Shown: in pieces, positions 1 through 8,024 of the stretch
Layout of the letters: every line of letters starts with the position of its first letter
How positions within the stretch are numbered: position 1 is the first letter of the stretch
Assembly: GCF_900890425.1 (NCBI RefSeq)
Contig: NZ_CAAHFG010000002.1
Span: 248,001-312,000, forward strand
Length of the DNA stretch: 64,000 nt
DNA from: Pontiella desulfatans
Lineage (GTDB): Bacteria; Verrucomicrobiota; Kiritimatiellia; Kiritimatiellales; Pontiellaceae
Direction of reading: 5' to 3'
Made by a program: the position numbers and the translations under genes
Notes under the pieces: generated by a model
Seen by the model: only the letters and a program-made list of their open reading frames with translations
Database searches by the model: none
What the model was told of the DNA's origin: nothing

Positions 1-2
1 TA

Positions 3-2942
3 AATGATGCCCGCCTCATGGTCTTTATCGGCGAGCATGGTGCTAATGATATCTGGCTGGATAACGTTTGTCTCGAATCGATATCGAATCCGGGGGTGAA
101 CCTGCTTTCCAATGGCGATTTTTCCAATGGAACAACGGACTGGATATTCGCCAATACCAGTCCATCGACCGGCAGCGCTGCCGTCGTCGTTGACCCGGAC
201 GGTGCGGCCAGTGAACTGTTTTTTAATGTACTTTCCGATGACGGTGTAAACTGGCATCTGCGCCTCAGGCAGGAAGGCCTGGCGTTGAGCTCCGGGAAAA
301 CCTATCGTGTGAGTTTCGATGCGTGGGCCGAATCGAACCGCACCTTCCGGGCAAATATAAAAAGCGTCAGCCAAGGCGATGCCCTGAATTATGACGTGTC
401 GCTCAGCACGAATAGGACTATCTATGCGAGGGAATTTTCGGTGAGCCAACCCACCGCGGACGATTTCCGCCTCTCGTTCTTTTTCGGTGCCGCGGGCGAC
501 AACGATGTCTGGCTGGATAACGTATCCCTGGTAGAGGTCGATGCGAAGGGCGATCCAAACTGGATTCTGCAGGGCAGTGCCTTTTCCCTGCAGCCGGAGA
601 GAGGCGGCACGGTTTACCTGACCCGCTACCGCCTGCCCCTGATGAACTATGTGGACGCAGCCACCCGTATGTTCGATGTAGCCGAGTTCGCGTCGCACGC
701 AGTGGTTGCGCAGGCCGTTTCCGCTGGGCAGTCCTGTTCAATCAATACCGTCGGCCTGCTTCCCGGTTCCTACGACCTGGTGCTGGTCGACAACGGTATC
801 GTCGAGGCGGTGCATTCGTTCCATATGGCGTTCACTTCTCCGCCGGTGTCGCCGCACTATGCGGTGTCGGTGGAGGTCTCCGGACAGACGACTGACCTCT
901 CGACCTTTTATTCCTGCCGTCGGGCGGAATACATCCAGGACTGGGGGCTGGACGGGAAGAATTACGAAATTAAAACCTACGGGCCGAATACGAAGCAACC
1001 GGTCAATGCCCATTCCTGGGCGGGGGTTTCGACGGATGCCTATCCCATTACGGTGCGCGTCAAGGTGCTGCCTGCGGCCGAAGATGATCACATCGACGGC
1101 TCTCCGGGGATCACGCTGCCGCTCACGAGCGCCCATGTGCTGCCGTCTTCATACGAAATTCCCTGCTGGATCGAAGGAGCCGATACCATTGCCTTCACGC
1201 TGGATCGCCCGGAAAAGGTGATGGTGGTGCCCAACTATCACGATGCGATGTCGGTCTTCACCAATCAGGCGGTCGGGCATGTTCCGCTTCAGTCCTTTGA
1301 GGATACCTACACCGCCTCGACCATTCCGGACGATTTTAATGCTAACCAAGTTGTGGATCATCTGTCTGAAGGGTTCAAAAACCCGTTGGTCTTTCTGGGG
1401 CGCGGTCCGGAATCCTTTGTCTCCGAACTCGGGTTGAATAAAACCGATCCCGGCACGTTGGTCATCTCGCCCGGTGAACGCCCGACGCAGGCAGCGCTTT
1501 CGGCGGCAGACACCGTCTGGTTCGAGCCGGGCGGGCACGACCTGTCTCGCCTGGGCATGCGCCCGAATTACCGCACCTACATCAATGCGGGTCAAACCTA
1601 CTATCTGGAAGAAGGGGCCTATGTTGCCGCCGGGTTCAAGAAGAATGAAGCCTCAGGAACCGCCGATTGCCGCTTGGTCGGTCGGGGCACGGTTTCGGGC
1701 GTTAACCATTTCTGGGGCGGAGGCTCATACGATGAAAACAGCCTGGCAGTGGAAATTGATGTGATCGATGGTCTCGATTTTGTAGAGCGCGAGGGTTGGG
1801 GCATCAATGGCGGCGATTTGATCAGCGATATTTCCCTGCTGGGTGCGTGGCACGGCAACTGCGATGGCCTTGATTCGCTGGATCATTGCACCGTGCTCAA
1901 CAGTTTTATTGCCGCGCACGATGACAACCTGAAGCTGAACGATCACACGGTGGCTGAACATCTGGTGATCCATATGCTGGGGGTGAATGCGCATCCGATT
2001 ATGTTTAAGGAAATGTGGGACGATGTCACCTTTGCCAACGCGGTGGTCAAGGATGTGGATATTATCGCCAACATGAAGCGTCCCGTTCCGAACCATAGCG
2101 ACTGGGGGCGTCTGGAGGCTTCCGCCATCACCTGCCTGCAAACCCGCCATGTCTCGATAGAAGACGCCCTGTTCAGCGATATCCGCATTGAAACGCCGTT
2201 TCTTGCCCGTGTGGTGAGTCTCTACAACATGTACAGCGAAGGCGAGGATTGGCCGTACGTGCCGACGTGGCTGGATATCGATAACGTGAATAACCCTGCA
2301 TCGATCAACGGAATCACCTTTGAAAACATTACGGTCAATGCCCCGATGCTGGGTTGGCGCAACCTGCTGGGATCGGGTTTCGCCAATTCATTTTCCAACA
2401 TTTCATTTGTCAATCTGGACATTAACGGCGTGCGGGTCTCGGAGGCCAACAAAGACGACTATTTTGAAGTCTCGGGCTATGTCTTCGGCACCGACCCCGT
2501 GGATGGCGGCAGCAGCCGGGTTGAAATTTCCGACCCTGTGCGGAACCTGATGTTCCATGATTCGCTCTATTCAGCATGGGAAAATACATATGCTTTGGTT
2601 CAGGGGGCGGAAGGGGACGACGATGGTGATGGCGTGGCCAACCTGGCCGAGTTTGCGCTGGATGGAGATCCCAACGATCCGTTTAACCTCGGAACCCAGC
2701 CTGAGTTCCTGGCCGGCGCGGGCGGGTTCAGCTATGTCCACCCCGTGCTTGCCAAACGCAACCCGGGAATCAGCTATACGGTGGAAACGACCGACAACCT
2801 CGTTTCCAATGATTGGAAAACGACGGGATATACCGTATCGGGCACCAACGATCTCGACGGTGATTTCAACGCGGTCAGCAACTGGATATCTGCCGGTGTT
2901 GAAACACAACAATTTATCCGCCTGCGCATTGAGCAGGATTAA
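3..2942 (+). CDS. Secreted CBM4/9-like + GH28/GH49-like beta-helix glycosidase (5' end missing)
   Basis: The frame is open from the first bases of the window, so the true start lies upstream. The N-terminus holds the tail of one carbohydrate-binding-like module (ending GANDIWLDNVCLE) and a full second copy (about residues 27-180 from the first visible Met, ending AGDNDVWLDNVSLVEV), resembling CBM4/9 jelly rolls. A linker domain follows, then a right-handed beta-helix with AWHGNCDGLD and HDDNLKLND, which correspond to the NxDG and DD acidic motifs of clan GH-N (GH28/GH49). The half from LPLTSAHVLPSSYEIPC onward is homologous to the protein at 6267-8006. The last ~125 residues form a C-terminal module with a calcium-loop-like DDDGDGVANLAEFALDGDP stretch, also found in three other proteins here. 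The family is supported by motifs only and the substrate is unknown. Confidence 0.75.
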   Translation, partial: NDARLMVFIGEHGANDIWLDNVCLESISNPGVNLLSNGDFSNGTTDWIFANTSPSTGSAAVVVDPDGAASELFFNVLSDDGVNWHLRLRQEGLALSSGKTYRVSFDAWAESNRTFRANIKSVSQGDALNYDVSLSTNRTIYAREFSVSQPTADDFRLSFFFGAAGDNDVWLDNVSLVEVDAKGDPNWILQGSAFSLQPERGGTVYLTRYRLPLMNYVDAATRMFDVAEFASHAVVAQAVSAGQSCSINTVGLLPGSYDLVLVDNGIVEAVHSFHMAFTSPPVSPHYAVSVEVSGQTTDLSTFYSCRRAEYIQDWGLDGKNYEIKTYGPNTKQPVNAHSWAGVSTDAYPITVRVKVLPAAEDDHIDGSPGITLPLTSAHVLPSSYEIPCWIEGADTIAFTLDRPEKVMVVPNYHDAMSVFTNQAVGHVPLQSFEDTYTASTIPDDFNANQVVDHLSEGFKNPLVFLGRGPESFVSELGLNKTDPGTLVISPGERPTQAALSAADTVWFEPGGHDLSRLGMRPNYRTYINAGQTYYLEEGAYVAAGFKKNEASGTADCRLVGRGTVSGVNHFWGGGSYDENSLAVEIDVIDGLDFVEREGWGINGGDLISDISLLGAWHGNCDGLDSLDHCTVLNSFIAAHDDNLKLNDHTVAEHLVIHMLGVNAHPIMFKEMWDDVTFANAVVKDVDIIANMKRPVPNHSDWGRLEASAITCLQTRHVSIEDALFSDIRIETPFLARVVSLYNMYSEGEDWPYVPTWLDIDNVNNPASINGITFENITVNAPMLGWRNLLGSGFANSFSNISFVNLDINGVRVSEANKDDYFEVSGYVFGTDPVDGGSSRVEISDPVRNLMFHDSLYSAWENTYALVQGAEGDDDGDGVANLAEFALDGDPNDPFNLGTQPEFLAGAGGFSYVHPVLAKRNPGISYTVETTDNLVSNDWKTTGYTVSGTNDLDGDFNAVSNWISAGVETQQFIRLRIEQD

Positions 2943-2996
2943 GGGGGCGCGAACTTCCCGTTGTACCGACTTATGCACTATGCACCCGAGTTTTCT

Positions 2997-3116
2997 TCCA
3001 CAGAGCGCACAGAGACACAGAGGAACGATAGCTCCGTGCCTCAGAAATTGGTCGCTGTTCGCTCTCAATTATCTCTAGCGACGCGAAGCGAGTCTGTAAG
3101 ACAACCGGGTGGTGGA
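2997..3116. repeat. Dispersed intergenic repeat, copy 1
   Basis: This gap upstream of the sigma factor holds a CACAGAG/GACACAGAGG stretch followed by CTCTAGCGACGCGAAGCGAG and CGGGTGGTGGAAA. The same pair of blocks in the same order recurs at 12222-12310, and the second block recurs inverted at 27721-27761. No coding potential is apparent. It looks like a non-autonomous palindromic repeat family. Confidence 0.5.
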
Positions 3117-3173
3117 AAATCGTATTTTTATAATTTCCACTCCCCTAAGTCTTCTTGAATTACCTGGAGAGAG

Positions 3174-3809
3174 ATGCCCATAATGCCAATCCGTGATCAG
3201 AAGAAGGAGCGCGCTGTGGGCGAGGAGTGGGTAACGAGAAAATCATTGGTGATGCGGGCAAAAGCCGCGGACGATGCGGCGGCATGGGATGAATTCGTGA
3301 AATACTACGAGCGGTTCATTTTCCACCTGCTGCATGGAATGAATGTGCCGACGAACGATTTTGATGATCTCGTCCAAACCGTTCTGGTCAAGCTCTGGAA
3401 AAGCCTCGCGAGTTTTGATCATGAAAAAGCGCGCTTCCGCACCTGGCTGGGTGTGGTGGTGCGCAACGCGGTGTGGGACTATTTTGCCGAGGGGCAGCGG
3501 CGCGGTAAGCTGATGGAGAAAAATCGCGATTTTGTTGAAGTACTGGACGAAGCCCCGCCATCGGAAATCGAAGCCCGCATTGAGAAAGAGTGGGTGCAGT
3601 ATATTACCGAACTGGCCATGGAGCGGATCCAGAAGGTGTTTTCCGGCGAAGCGGTCAATGTGTTCACGATGAGCCTGGAGGATGTTCCTGCCAAAGAGGT
3701 CTCAAAAAAACTGAATCTTACTTTGGAATCGGTCTATACCCTGAAAAGCCGGGTCCGTGCACGATTTATCAAAGAGGTAAAAGCGCTGATGGATGAACTG
3801 GAAGGGTGA
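3174..3809 (+). CDS. ECF-type RNA polymerase sigma factor (pair 1)
   Basis: This 211-residue sigma-70 family protein has region 2 at about residues 44-104 (YYERFIFHLL, DFDDLVQTVLVKLWKSL, FRTWLGVVVRNAVWDYF) and a region 4 helix-turn-helix at about 158-205 (VSKKLNLTLESVYTLKSRVRARF). Regions 1 and 3 are absent, as in ECF factors. The start is set by GGAGAGAG just before ATG. It lies 150 bp upstream of a transmembrane Ser/Thr kinase in the same direction, an arrangement known in Planctomycetes and relatives. A close paralogue at 30470-31063 also precedes a kinase. It is a candidate reader of the TTTAG-N16-CGT promoters in this window; that link is inferred. Confidence 0.92.
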   Translation: MPIMPIRDQKKERAVGEEWVTRKSLVMRAKAADDAAAWDEFVKYYERFIFHLLHGMNVPTNDFDDLVQTVLVKLWKSLASFDHEKARFRTWLGVVVRNAVWDYFAEGQRRGKLMEKNRDFVEVLDEAPPSEIEARIEKEWVQYITELAMERIQKVFSGEAVNVFTMSLEDVPAKEVSKKLNLTLESVYTLKSRVRARFIKEVKALMDELEG

Positions 3810-3824
3810 CGCGGCGGAGCCGCG
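3810..3824 (+). terminator. GGA-loop hairpin directly after sigma stop codon
   Basis: A perfect 6-bp stem, CGCGGC-GGA-GCCGCG, begins at the base after the sigma stop codon. There is no T-run here, but the paralogous sigma gene has an equivalent hairpin with the same GGA loop at its stop codon, followed by Ts. It may attenuate transcription or stabilise RNA between sigma and kinase. Confidence 0.4.
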
Positions 3825-3825
3825 G

Positions 3826-3949
3826 AATGATGAATGTAGAATTTAGAATTAAGAAGGGTAGAACTCAGACGGCGTTGGCCTTTTTCTTAAAAAAATAAGG
3901 CGGTCGCAGACCCGAAATTCTACATTCTTAAATCATCATTCATAATTCA
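3826..3949. repeat. Inverted repeat element between sigma and kinase (copy 1)
   Basis: Outer imperfect arms (GATGAATGTAGAATTT at left; AAATTCTACATTC ... ATCATTCAT at right) flank a core at 3857-3916 that contains ACTCAGACGGCGTTGGCC and GGTCGCAGACCCGAA. The reverse complement of this core matches 31110-31163, the equivalent gap of the second sigma/kinase pair. It fills most of the 150-bp gap and has no open frame of note. Confidence 0.65.
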
Positions 3950-3959
3950 AAAGGACTGT

Positions 3960-5918
3960 ATGGATAACGCAAAGAACGATGCCCAATCAAAGCTGGACGC
4001 GCTCTACTATCTGGCGGAAGACTATGAGCAGGTGGAGGAAAAGGAGATCAGTCCCACCCTGCATGCGCTGTCCGAGGTGACTGAACGGTATCATTCCGCC
4101 GAGCCGATCGCTTCGGGGGGCATGAAGCAGATCTACAAGGTCTACGATGCCCGGGGAAAGCGCCATCTGGCGATGGCCATGCTGCATGCCGACGCGCCCC
4201 TTGAGTTATGCGATCCCTTTATTCATGAAGCGTGGCTGACGGCCCTGCTTGACCATCCGAACATTATCACCATTCACGATGTCGGGGTGCGCAACGGTCG
4301 TCCTTATTTTACGATGGATTTGAAAACCGGGAATACCTTGCGGGAAGTGATTGAGAAATTACGTGACCGCGACCGTAAAACACTCGATCACTATCCCCTC
4401 GAAACCCTGCTGCAGCTGTTCCTCAAGGTCTGCGATGCGATGTCGTATGCCCATTCGGTCAATGCGCTGCATCTTGATCTGAAACCGGCCAATATCCAGG
4501 TGGGGGAGTTCGGTGAGGCGCTGGTCTGCGACTGGGGATTGGGAAAAATGGTCGGACGCGAAGATGGGCTTGAACTGGATCGCCGCCTGCTGCATCCCGA
4601 CCTGCTGAGTTCGGGCACCCTGTTCGGGCAGGTGAAGGGAACGCCGGGGTATATGGCGCCGGAGCAGGTGGAGGAGGGCGGCGAGCGCGATATGCGCACC
4701 GATGTCTATGGACTGGGCTGCACCCTTTACTCCATCCTGACGCTGGAACGCCCGCTCGACGGAGAAGCGAAAGAGATTCTGGAGAAGACCCGGTCGGGCG
4801 CTATCGTGCCACCGAGGCAGCGCAAACCTGAAATGGATATTCCCAGGAGTCTGGAGGCGGTGGTCATGAAGGCGCTGTCGGTCGATCCGTCTAAACGGTA
4901 TCAAACCGTTGAGGCGTTGAGGCGGGAGGTGCATCGCTACCTGACCGGCTTTGCCACGCAGGCTGAGAATGCCGGGGTGCTGACGCAGTTCAGTCTCTTT
5001 TTCCGGCGCAACCGGCGCTTTTGCCTGACGATCCTGGTTTCGGTTGTGGCCCTGCTGTGCGGCATAGCGTGGGCCATGGTTCAGCTGACGGAAAAAGAGC
5101 GGGTTGCAAGCAAGGCGCGGCACGAGGCGGAGCGGACGCTGAGCCTCTACCAGGCCGGCAAGACCGAGCTTGAAAAAATGTCGTTCGAGAACGCCCGTTC
5201 CGTGGTGAAAGTCGTGAATCAGCTTCACCTCTTAGGCGATGAGATGCGAACTGAACCCCTGCTCGAGGCCGCCCTGGCAAGCGAACCGGACAGTCCGGTT
5301 TTTCAACGTGCGATGGGCATGCACTATTTTTATCTCCATCAGTTTAATGCGGCGCTGCCCTATTTTTCCGAGCCGGGGGATGAAATTGCCCAGGCAGCCC
5401 GTTATTATGCCGGGATCAGTCCAGACGACAAGCTGTTGTCTACAGATCAGGTGATCGATGTGCTGGACCGCATTAAGAACATGCCCGACGACCAAAAAGC
5501 GTTGGCCTTTACCATTGCCTATCTGAAAAGGCAGGGCCGTCTGGAAGAGCGAGCCCGGGTGGTGGAAGCCTATCTGCGCCTCCTGAATCCCGAATGGACG
5601 GACGGTTGGTTTGAATATAATATGGCCGAAAGCCGGTTAAAGATCGGCGGAGAGGGATTGAAAAAAATATCCACAACGCACACCACGTTACAGTCGCTGC
5701 AGCCTCGTATTCTGGATGTCAGTGGCTCCGAGGTCGACCGGATGTGGCGGGAGCGGACGTTGGCTGTCGAGACCGTGGATGTGCGGGGGTGCCCGATGGA
5801 GAATGTCCGGTTTCTAAAGGGCTTTACCCACTTGCGAACCCTCATCGTTTCGCCGGGACAATTCACGGAAAAAGAACTGAATATCCTCAACGATTGGGTG
5901 GAGATCGTGGAAAAGTAG
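3960..5918 (+). CDS. WNK-like transmembrane Ser/Thr protein kinase (pair 1)
   Basis: This 652-residue protein has a kinase domain at about residues 43-335, one membrane segment at about 353-375 (FCLTILVSVVALLCGIAWAM), then a helical TPR-like region and a short leucine-rich tail. The alphaC Glu (E90), HLDLKPAN (D173, K175, N178), DWG (D191) and APE are present. The VAIK lysine is replaced (LAMA, A73), and the Gly-rich loop reads ASGGMKQIYK with K56 in place of the third Gly. In eukaryotic WNK kinases a lysine at that loop position replaces the VAIK lysine, so catalysis may be retained. The HRD arginine is Leu, so it is a non-RD kinase. It probably acts at the cytoplasmic membrane and may control the upstream sigma factor; this is inferred from pairing. 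Its paralogue at 31240-33219 has the same changes. Confidence 0.9.
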   Translation: MDNAKNDAQSKLDALYYLAEDYEQVEEKEISPTLHALSEVTERYHSAEPIASGGMKQIYKVYDARGKRHLAMAMLHADAPLELCDPFIHEAWLTALLDHPNIITIHDVGVRNGRPYFTMDLKTGNTLREVIEKLRDRDRKTLDHYPLETLLQLFLKVCDAMSYAHSVNALHLDLKPANIQVGEFGEALVCDWGLGKMVGREDGLELDRRLLHPDLLSSGTLFGQVKGTPGYMAPEQVEEGGERDMRTDVYGLGCTLYSILTLERPLDGEAKEILEKTRSGAIVPPRQRKPEMDIPRSLEAVVMKALSVDPSKRYQTVEALRREVHRYLTGFATQAENAGVLTQFSLFFRRNRRFCLTILVSVVALLCGIAWAMVQLTEKERVASKARHEAERTLSLYQAGKTELEKMSFENARSVVKVVNQLHLLGDEMRTEPLLEAALASEPDSPVFQRAMGMHYFYLHQFNAALPYFSEPGDEIAQAARYYAGISPDDKLLSTDQVIDVLDRIKNMPDDQKALAFTIAYLKRQGRLEERARVVEAYLRLLNPEWTDGWFEYNMAESRLKIGGEGLKKISTTHTTLQSLQPRILDVSGSEVDRMWRERTLAVETVDVRGCPMENVRFLKGFTHLRTLIVSPGQFTEKELNILNDWVEIVEK

Positions 5919-5925
5919 TCCCATC

Positions 5926-5954
5926 TGTTAAGGTTGTCGTTCTTCTTTCGTATA
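5926..5954 (+). promoter_or_regulatory. ECF-type promoter variant (TGTTAAG-N17-CGTAT)
   Basis: This differs from the eight exact sites by A for T in the -35 core and by one extra spacer base. It lies upstream of the small disrupted gene at 5999 and the beta-helix enzyme at 6267. Confidence 0.5.
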
Positions 5955-5998
5955 AGTAGGAAACAACTTCCAACGGAAGGGCGGTCTCCATGAAAAAA

Positions 5999-6256
5999 AT
6001 GAAATATTCAGTGCCCCGGCAGGGCGATTCCTTTGTGCAGAATCACGGAGAGTGATCGGAGGGTTATCTGGCCACACCGTATGGGGTGGTAGCAGCTTTT
6101 TCCGGTGATCGTTTGGGCAATGTTGAAAGCCGTTTGAGTTTTATTCATCAGGGCGAGATGTATGTCCGGATCTGGGATTACCGTTTGCCAGAGGATGCGT
6201 TGACTCTTCTTGTCCGAAAGATGGTTGAGGAAGTGGTCGGGTATATTGATTTTTAG
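5999..6256 (+). pseudogene. Small gene interrupted by in-frame TGA
   Basis: An ATG with an upstream GGAAGGGCGG opens a frame reading MKYSVPRQGDSFVQNHGE, then TGA at 6053-6055, then a further 66 codons without a stop (SEGYLATPYGVVAAFSG... ending EEVVGYIDF, TAG at 6254-6256). The second part looks protein-like, with balanced hydrophobic and charged residues. The simplest reading is an 85-codon gene with a nonsense mutation. I recognise no family. Sequencing error or TGA recoding are alternatives; I see no evidence for a SECIS element. Confidence 0.5.
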
Positions 6257-6266
6257 TGGGCAGGAC

Positions 6267-8006
6267 ATGAACAGGAAAATAAACATGAATATTAAGAAGG
6301 AAGTCGCCGGAATTGGAATCGGTGTTGTTGCATTGTTCACAACCGCGATCACAGGATGGGCCGGGGTGTGGACGTATGATGTGCCGGGTGGCGGGGCATT
6401 GCGTTCTTCCGATTATGAGGTGACCGTAATTCAGAATGGGGAACCCAAGTCCAGCTTTGTCTATCAGAGTGAAGGTTTTGCAACCTATCCCCGATTGCGG
6501 GAAAACGGCTCGTTGGATCAAATGGTGACGATTCCGCACAAGGGGCCGGTAAAGCATTCCCACTCCATCTTTTCATTTGACGGAACGGTGACGGTGCGGG
6601 TGAAGGTTAAGCCGGGTGCAAAGCATATTACGCTGCCGCTTAAAAGCGCCAAGGTGCTGCCGTCCTCCTATGATATTCCCTGCCGGATTGAGAACGGCGA
6701 TACGATTGTCTTTACACTGGACCGGCCGGAAAAGGTGGCGATTCTCCCGAATTATGACCAGGTCTGGAACACGTTCGTTAATATGGGGAAAGGCCATGTT
6801 CCGATCCAGACGTGGGATGTGGACTATGGCGTGGAAAGCAAACGGAAGGACTACCACGGACGCACGCTTTCCAATGCGCTGGAGGAAGGCTACGCGAATC
6901 CGCTGATTCTTTCCGCCCTCCCGCCCGAGACGCGGGTTCCTGATCCGGAAAAACAAAAAACGCTCTTTGTGAATCCGGGTGACCGGCTGGATGAGGATGA
7001 AATGCTGGCCTATGACGTCATCTGGTTTAAGCCGGGGATTCATGACCAATCCCAGATGGGCTATGCGCCCTTTTTTCAGACGCGCATTAAGCGCGGACAA
7101 ACGGTTTATATCGAAGGCGGCGCCTATGTGCTGGCACGCTTTAAACGCTATCACGATAAGGAGGCTGGCCCGACCGCCATCATCGGCCGTGGTGTGATTT
7201 CGGGGGCGAAGCACCTCTGGATACACAGCTTTTCCGAGGCCAGCCAGCTGATTGATATCGACATTGTTTCGGGCATCACCCTGACGGACCGGGCCGGTTT
7301 CAGCATCTACAGCAGCCGCCTGATTGAAGACGTCACTCTGGTGGGAGCATGGCACGGCAATTGTGACGGGCCGGATTATTCAGACAACAGTGTTATAAGG
7401 AACTGCTTTTTCATGTCGCACGACGACAGCCTGAAAATCAACCACAATACCAAGGCCAAACACATCGTGCTCTGGCAGGCTACCAACGCGCATGCCCTGA
7501 TGGTGAAGGAAACCTATCGTTCGGATACGCTCATGGCCGATAGTGTGGTGGAGGATATCGATATCATCACCTATTTCAAGGATCCCAATGTGGCCCGGGG
7601 CGACTGGCCCCGGCAGGGCATGGGGGCGATTGCCTGCGTTACAGCGGTGCCATTCACCATTCGCAACTTTACATTTCGGGATATCCGGATCGAGTCGCCC
7701 TATCTCTATCGCGTCTTCAATGTCTACAACCTGAACACCGGCGAGGTGAGTCCGGGCTGGTTCATGCCGACCACCGACGAAAGCCACTCCAAAATCGATG
7801 GCATGCATTTTGAAAACATTACCGTCACATCACCGTTGATTGCCTATCGGTCGCAGTTGGGGTCGGGGCACGAAAACGCCGTCAAAAACCTGACGTTCAA
7901 AAACATTGTGATCAACGGCACCTGCGTGACTGAAGAGAACAAAGAGCAGTTCTTTGATATTCAGGAGGATCGGATCGACGGTCTCTCTTTTTCCTGTGAA
8001 CGCTGA
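6267..8006 (+). CDS. Secreted GH28/GH49-like beta-helix glycosidase
   Basis: This protein of about 580 residues has a signal peptide (NIKKEVAGIGIGVVALFTTAITGWA) and a beta-helix. AWHGNCDGPD and HDDSLKINHN are the NxDG and DD acidic pairs expected of GH28/GH49-type inverting hydrolases. An N-terminal beta-sandwich includes LPSSYDIPCRIENGDTIVF and LDRPEKVAILPNYD, nearly repeated in the first gene of the window. The start may be 6267, or 6285, which has a better spaced AGGAAA ribosome site. It lacks the CBMs and C-terminal module of its paralogue. A promoter variant lies upstream at 5926. The substrate is not deducible; a sulfated galactan backbone or side chain is likely from context. Confidence 0.8.
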   Translation: MNRKINMNIKKEVAGIGIGVVALFTTAITGWAGVWTYDVPGGGALRSSDYEVTVIQNGEPKSSFVYQSEGFATYPRLRENGSLDQMVTIPHKGPVKHSHSIFSFDGTVTVRVKVKPGAKHITLPLKSAKVLPSSYDIPCRIENGDTIVFTLDRPEKVAILPNYDQVWNTFVNMGKGHVPIQTWDVDYGVESKRKDYHGRTLSNALEEGYANPLILSALPPETRVPDPEKQKTLFVNPGDRLDEDEMLAYDVIWFKPGIHDQSQMGYAPFFQTRIKRGQTVYIEGGAYVLARFKRYHDKEAGPTAIIGRGVISGAKHLWIHSFSEASQLIDIDIVSGITLTDRAGFSIYSSRLIEDVTLVGAWHGNCDGPDYSDNSVIRNCFFMSHDDSLKINHNTKAKHIVLWQATNAHALMVKETYRSDTLMADSVVEDIDIITYFKDPNVARGDWPRQGMGAIACVTAVPFTIRNFTFRDIRIESPYLYRVFNVYNLNTGEVSPGWFMPTTDESHSKIDGMHFENITVTSPLIAYRSQLGSGHENAVKNLTFKNIVINGTCVTEENKEQFFDIQEDRIDGLSFSCER

Positions 8007-8024
8007 TGCAAGGTGAAAATATAT

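Noticed and set aside
3093-3131. TCTGTAAG ... CGTATTTT upstream of the first sigma gene as an ECF promoter
   Set aside because: The spacer is 20 bases and the -35 core differs from TTTAG; it also falls inside the dispersed repeat.
4359-5228. Long open frames on the minus strand opposite the kinases and hydrolases (e.g. 4359-5228, 31210-32223, 36568-37983, 40226-41305)
   Set aside because: Each is antisense to a gene with clear domains and catalytic motifs, has no ribosome site or recognisable domain, and arises from codon bias of the + strand gene.
6053-6055. Selenocysteine at the in-frame TGA
   Set aside because: No stable bacterial SECIS-like hairpin is evident right after the TGA, and no selenoprotein family was recognised. 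Nonsense mutation is simpler.
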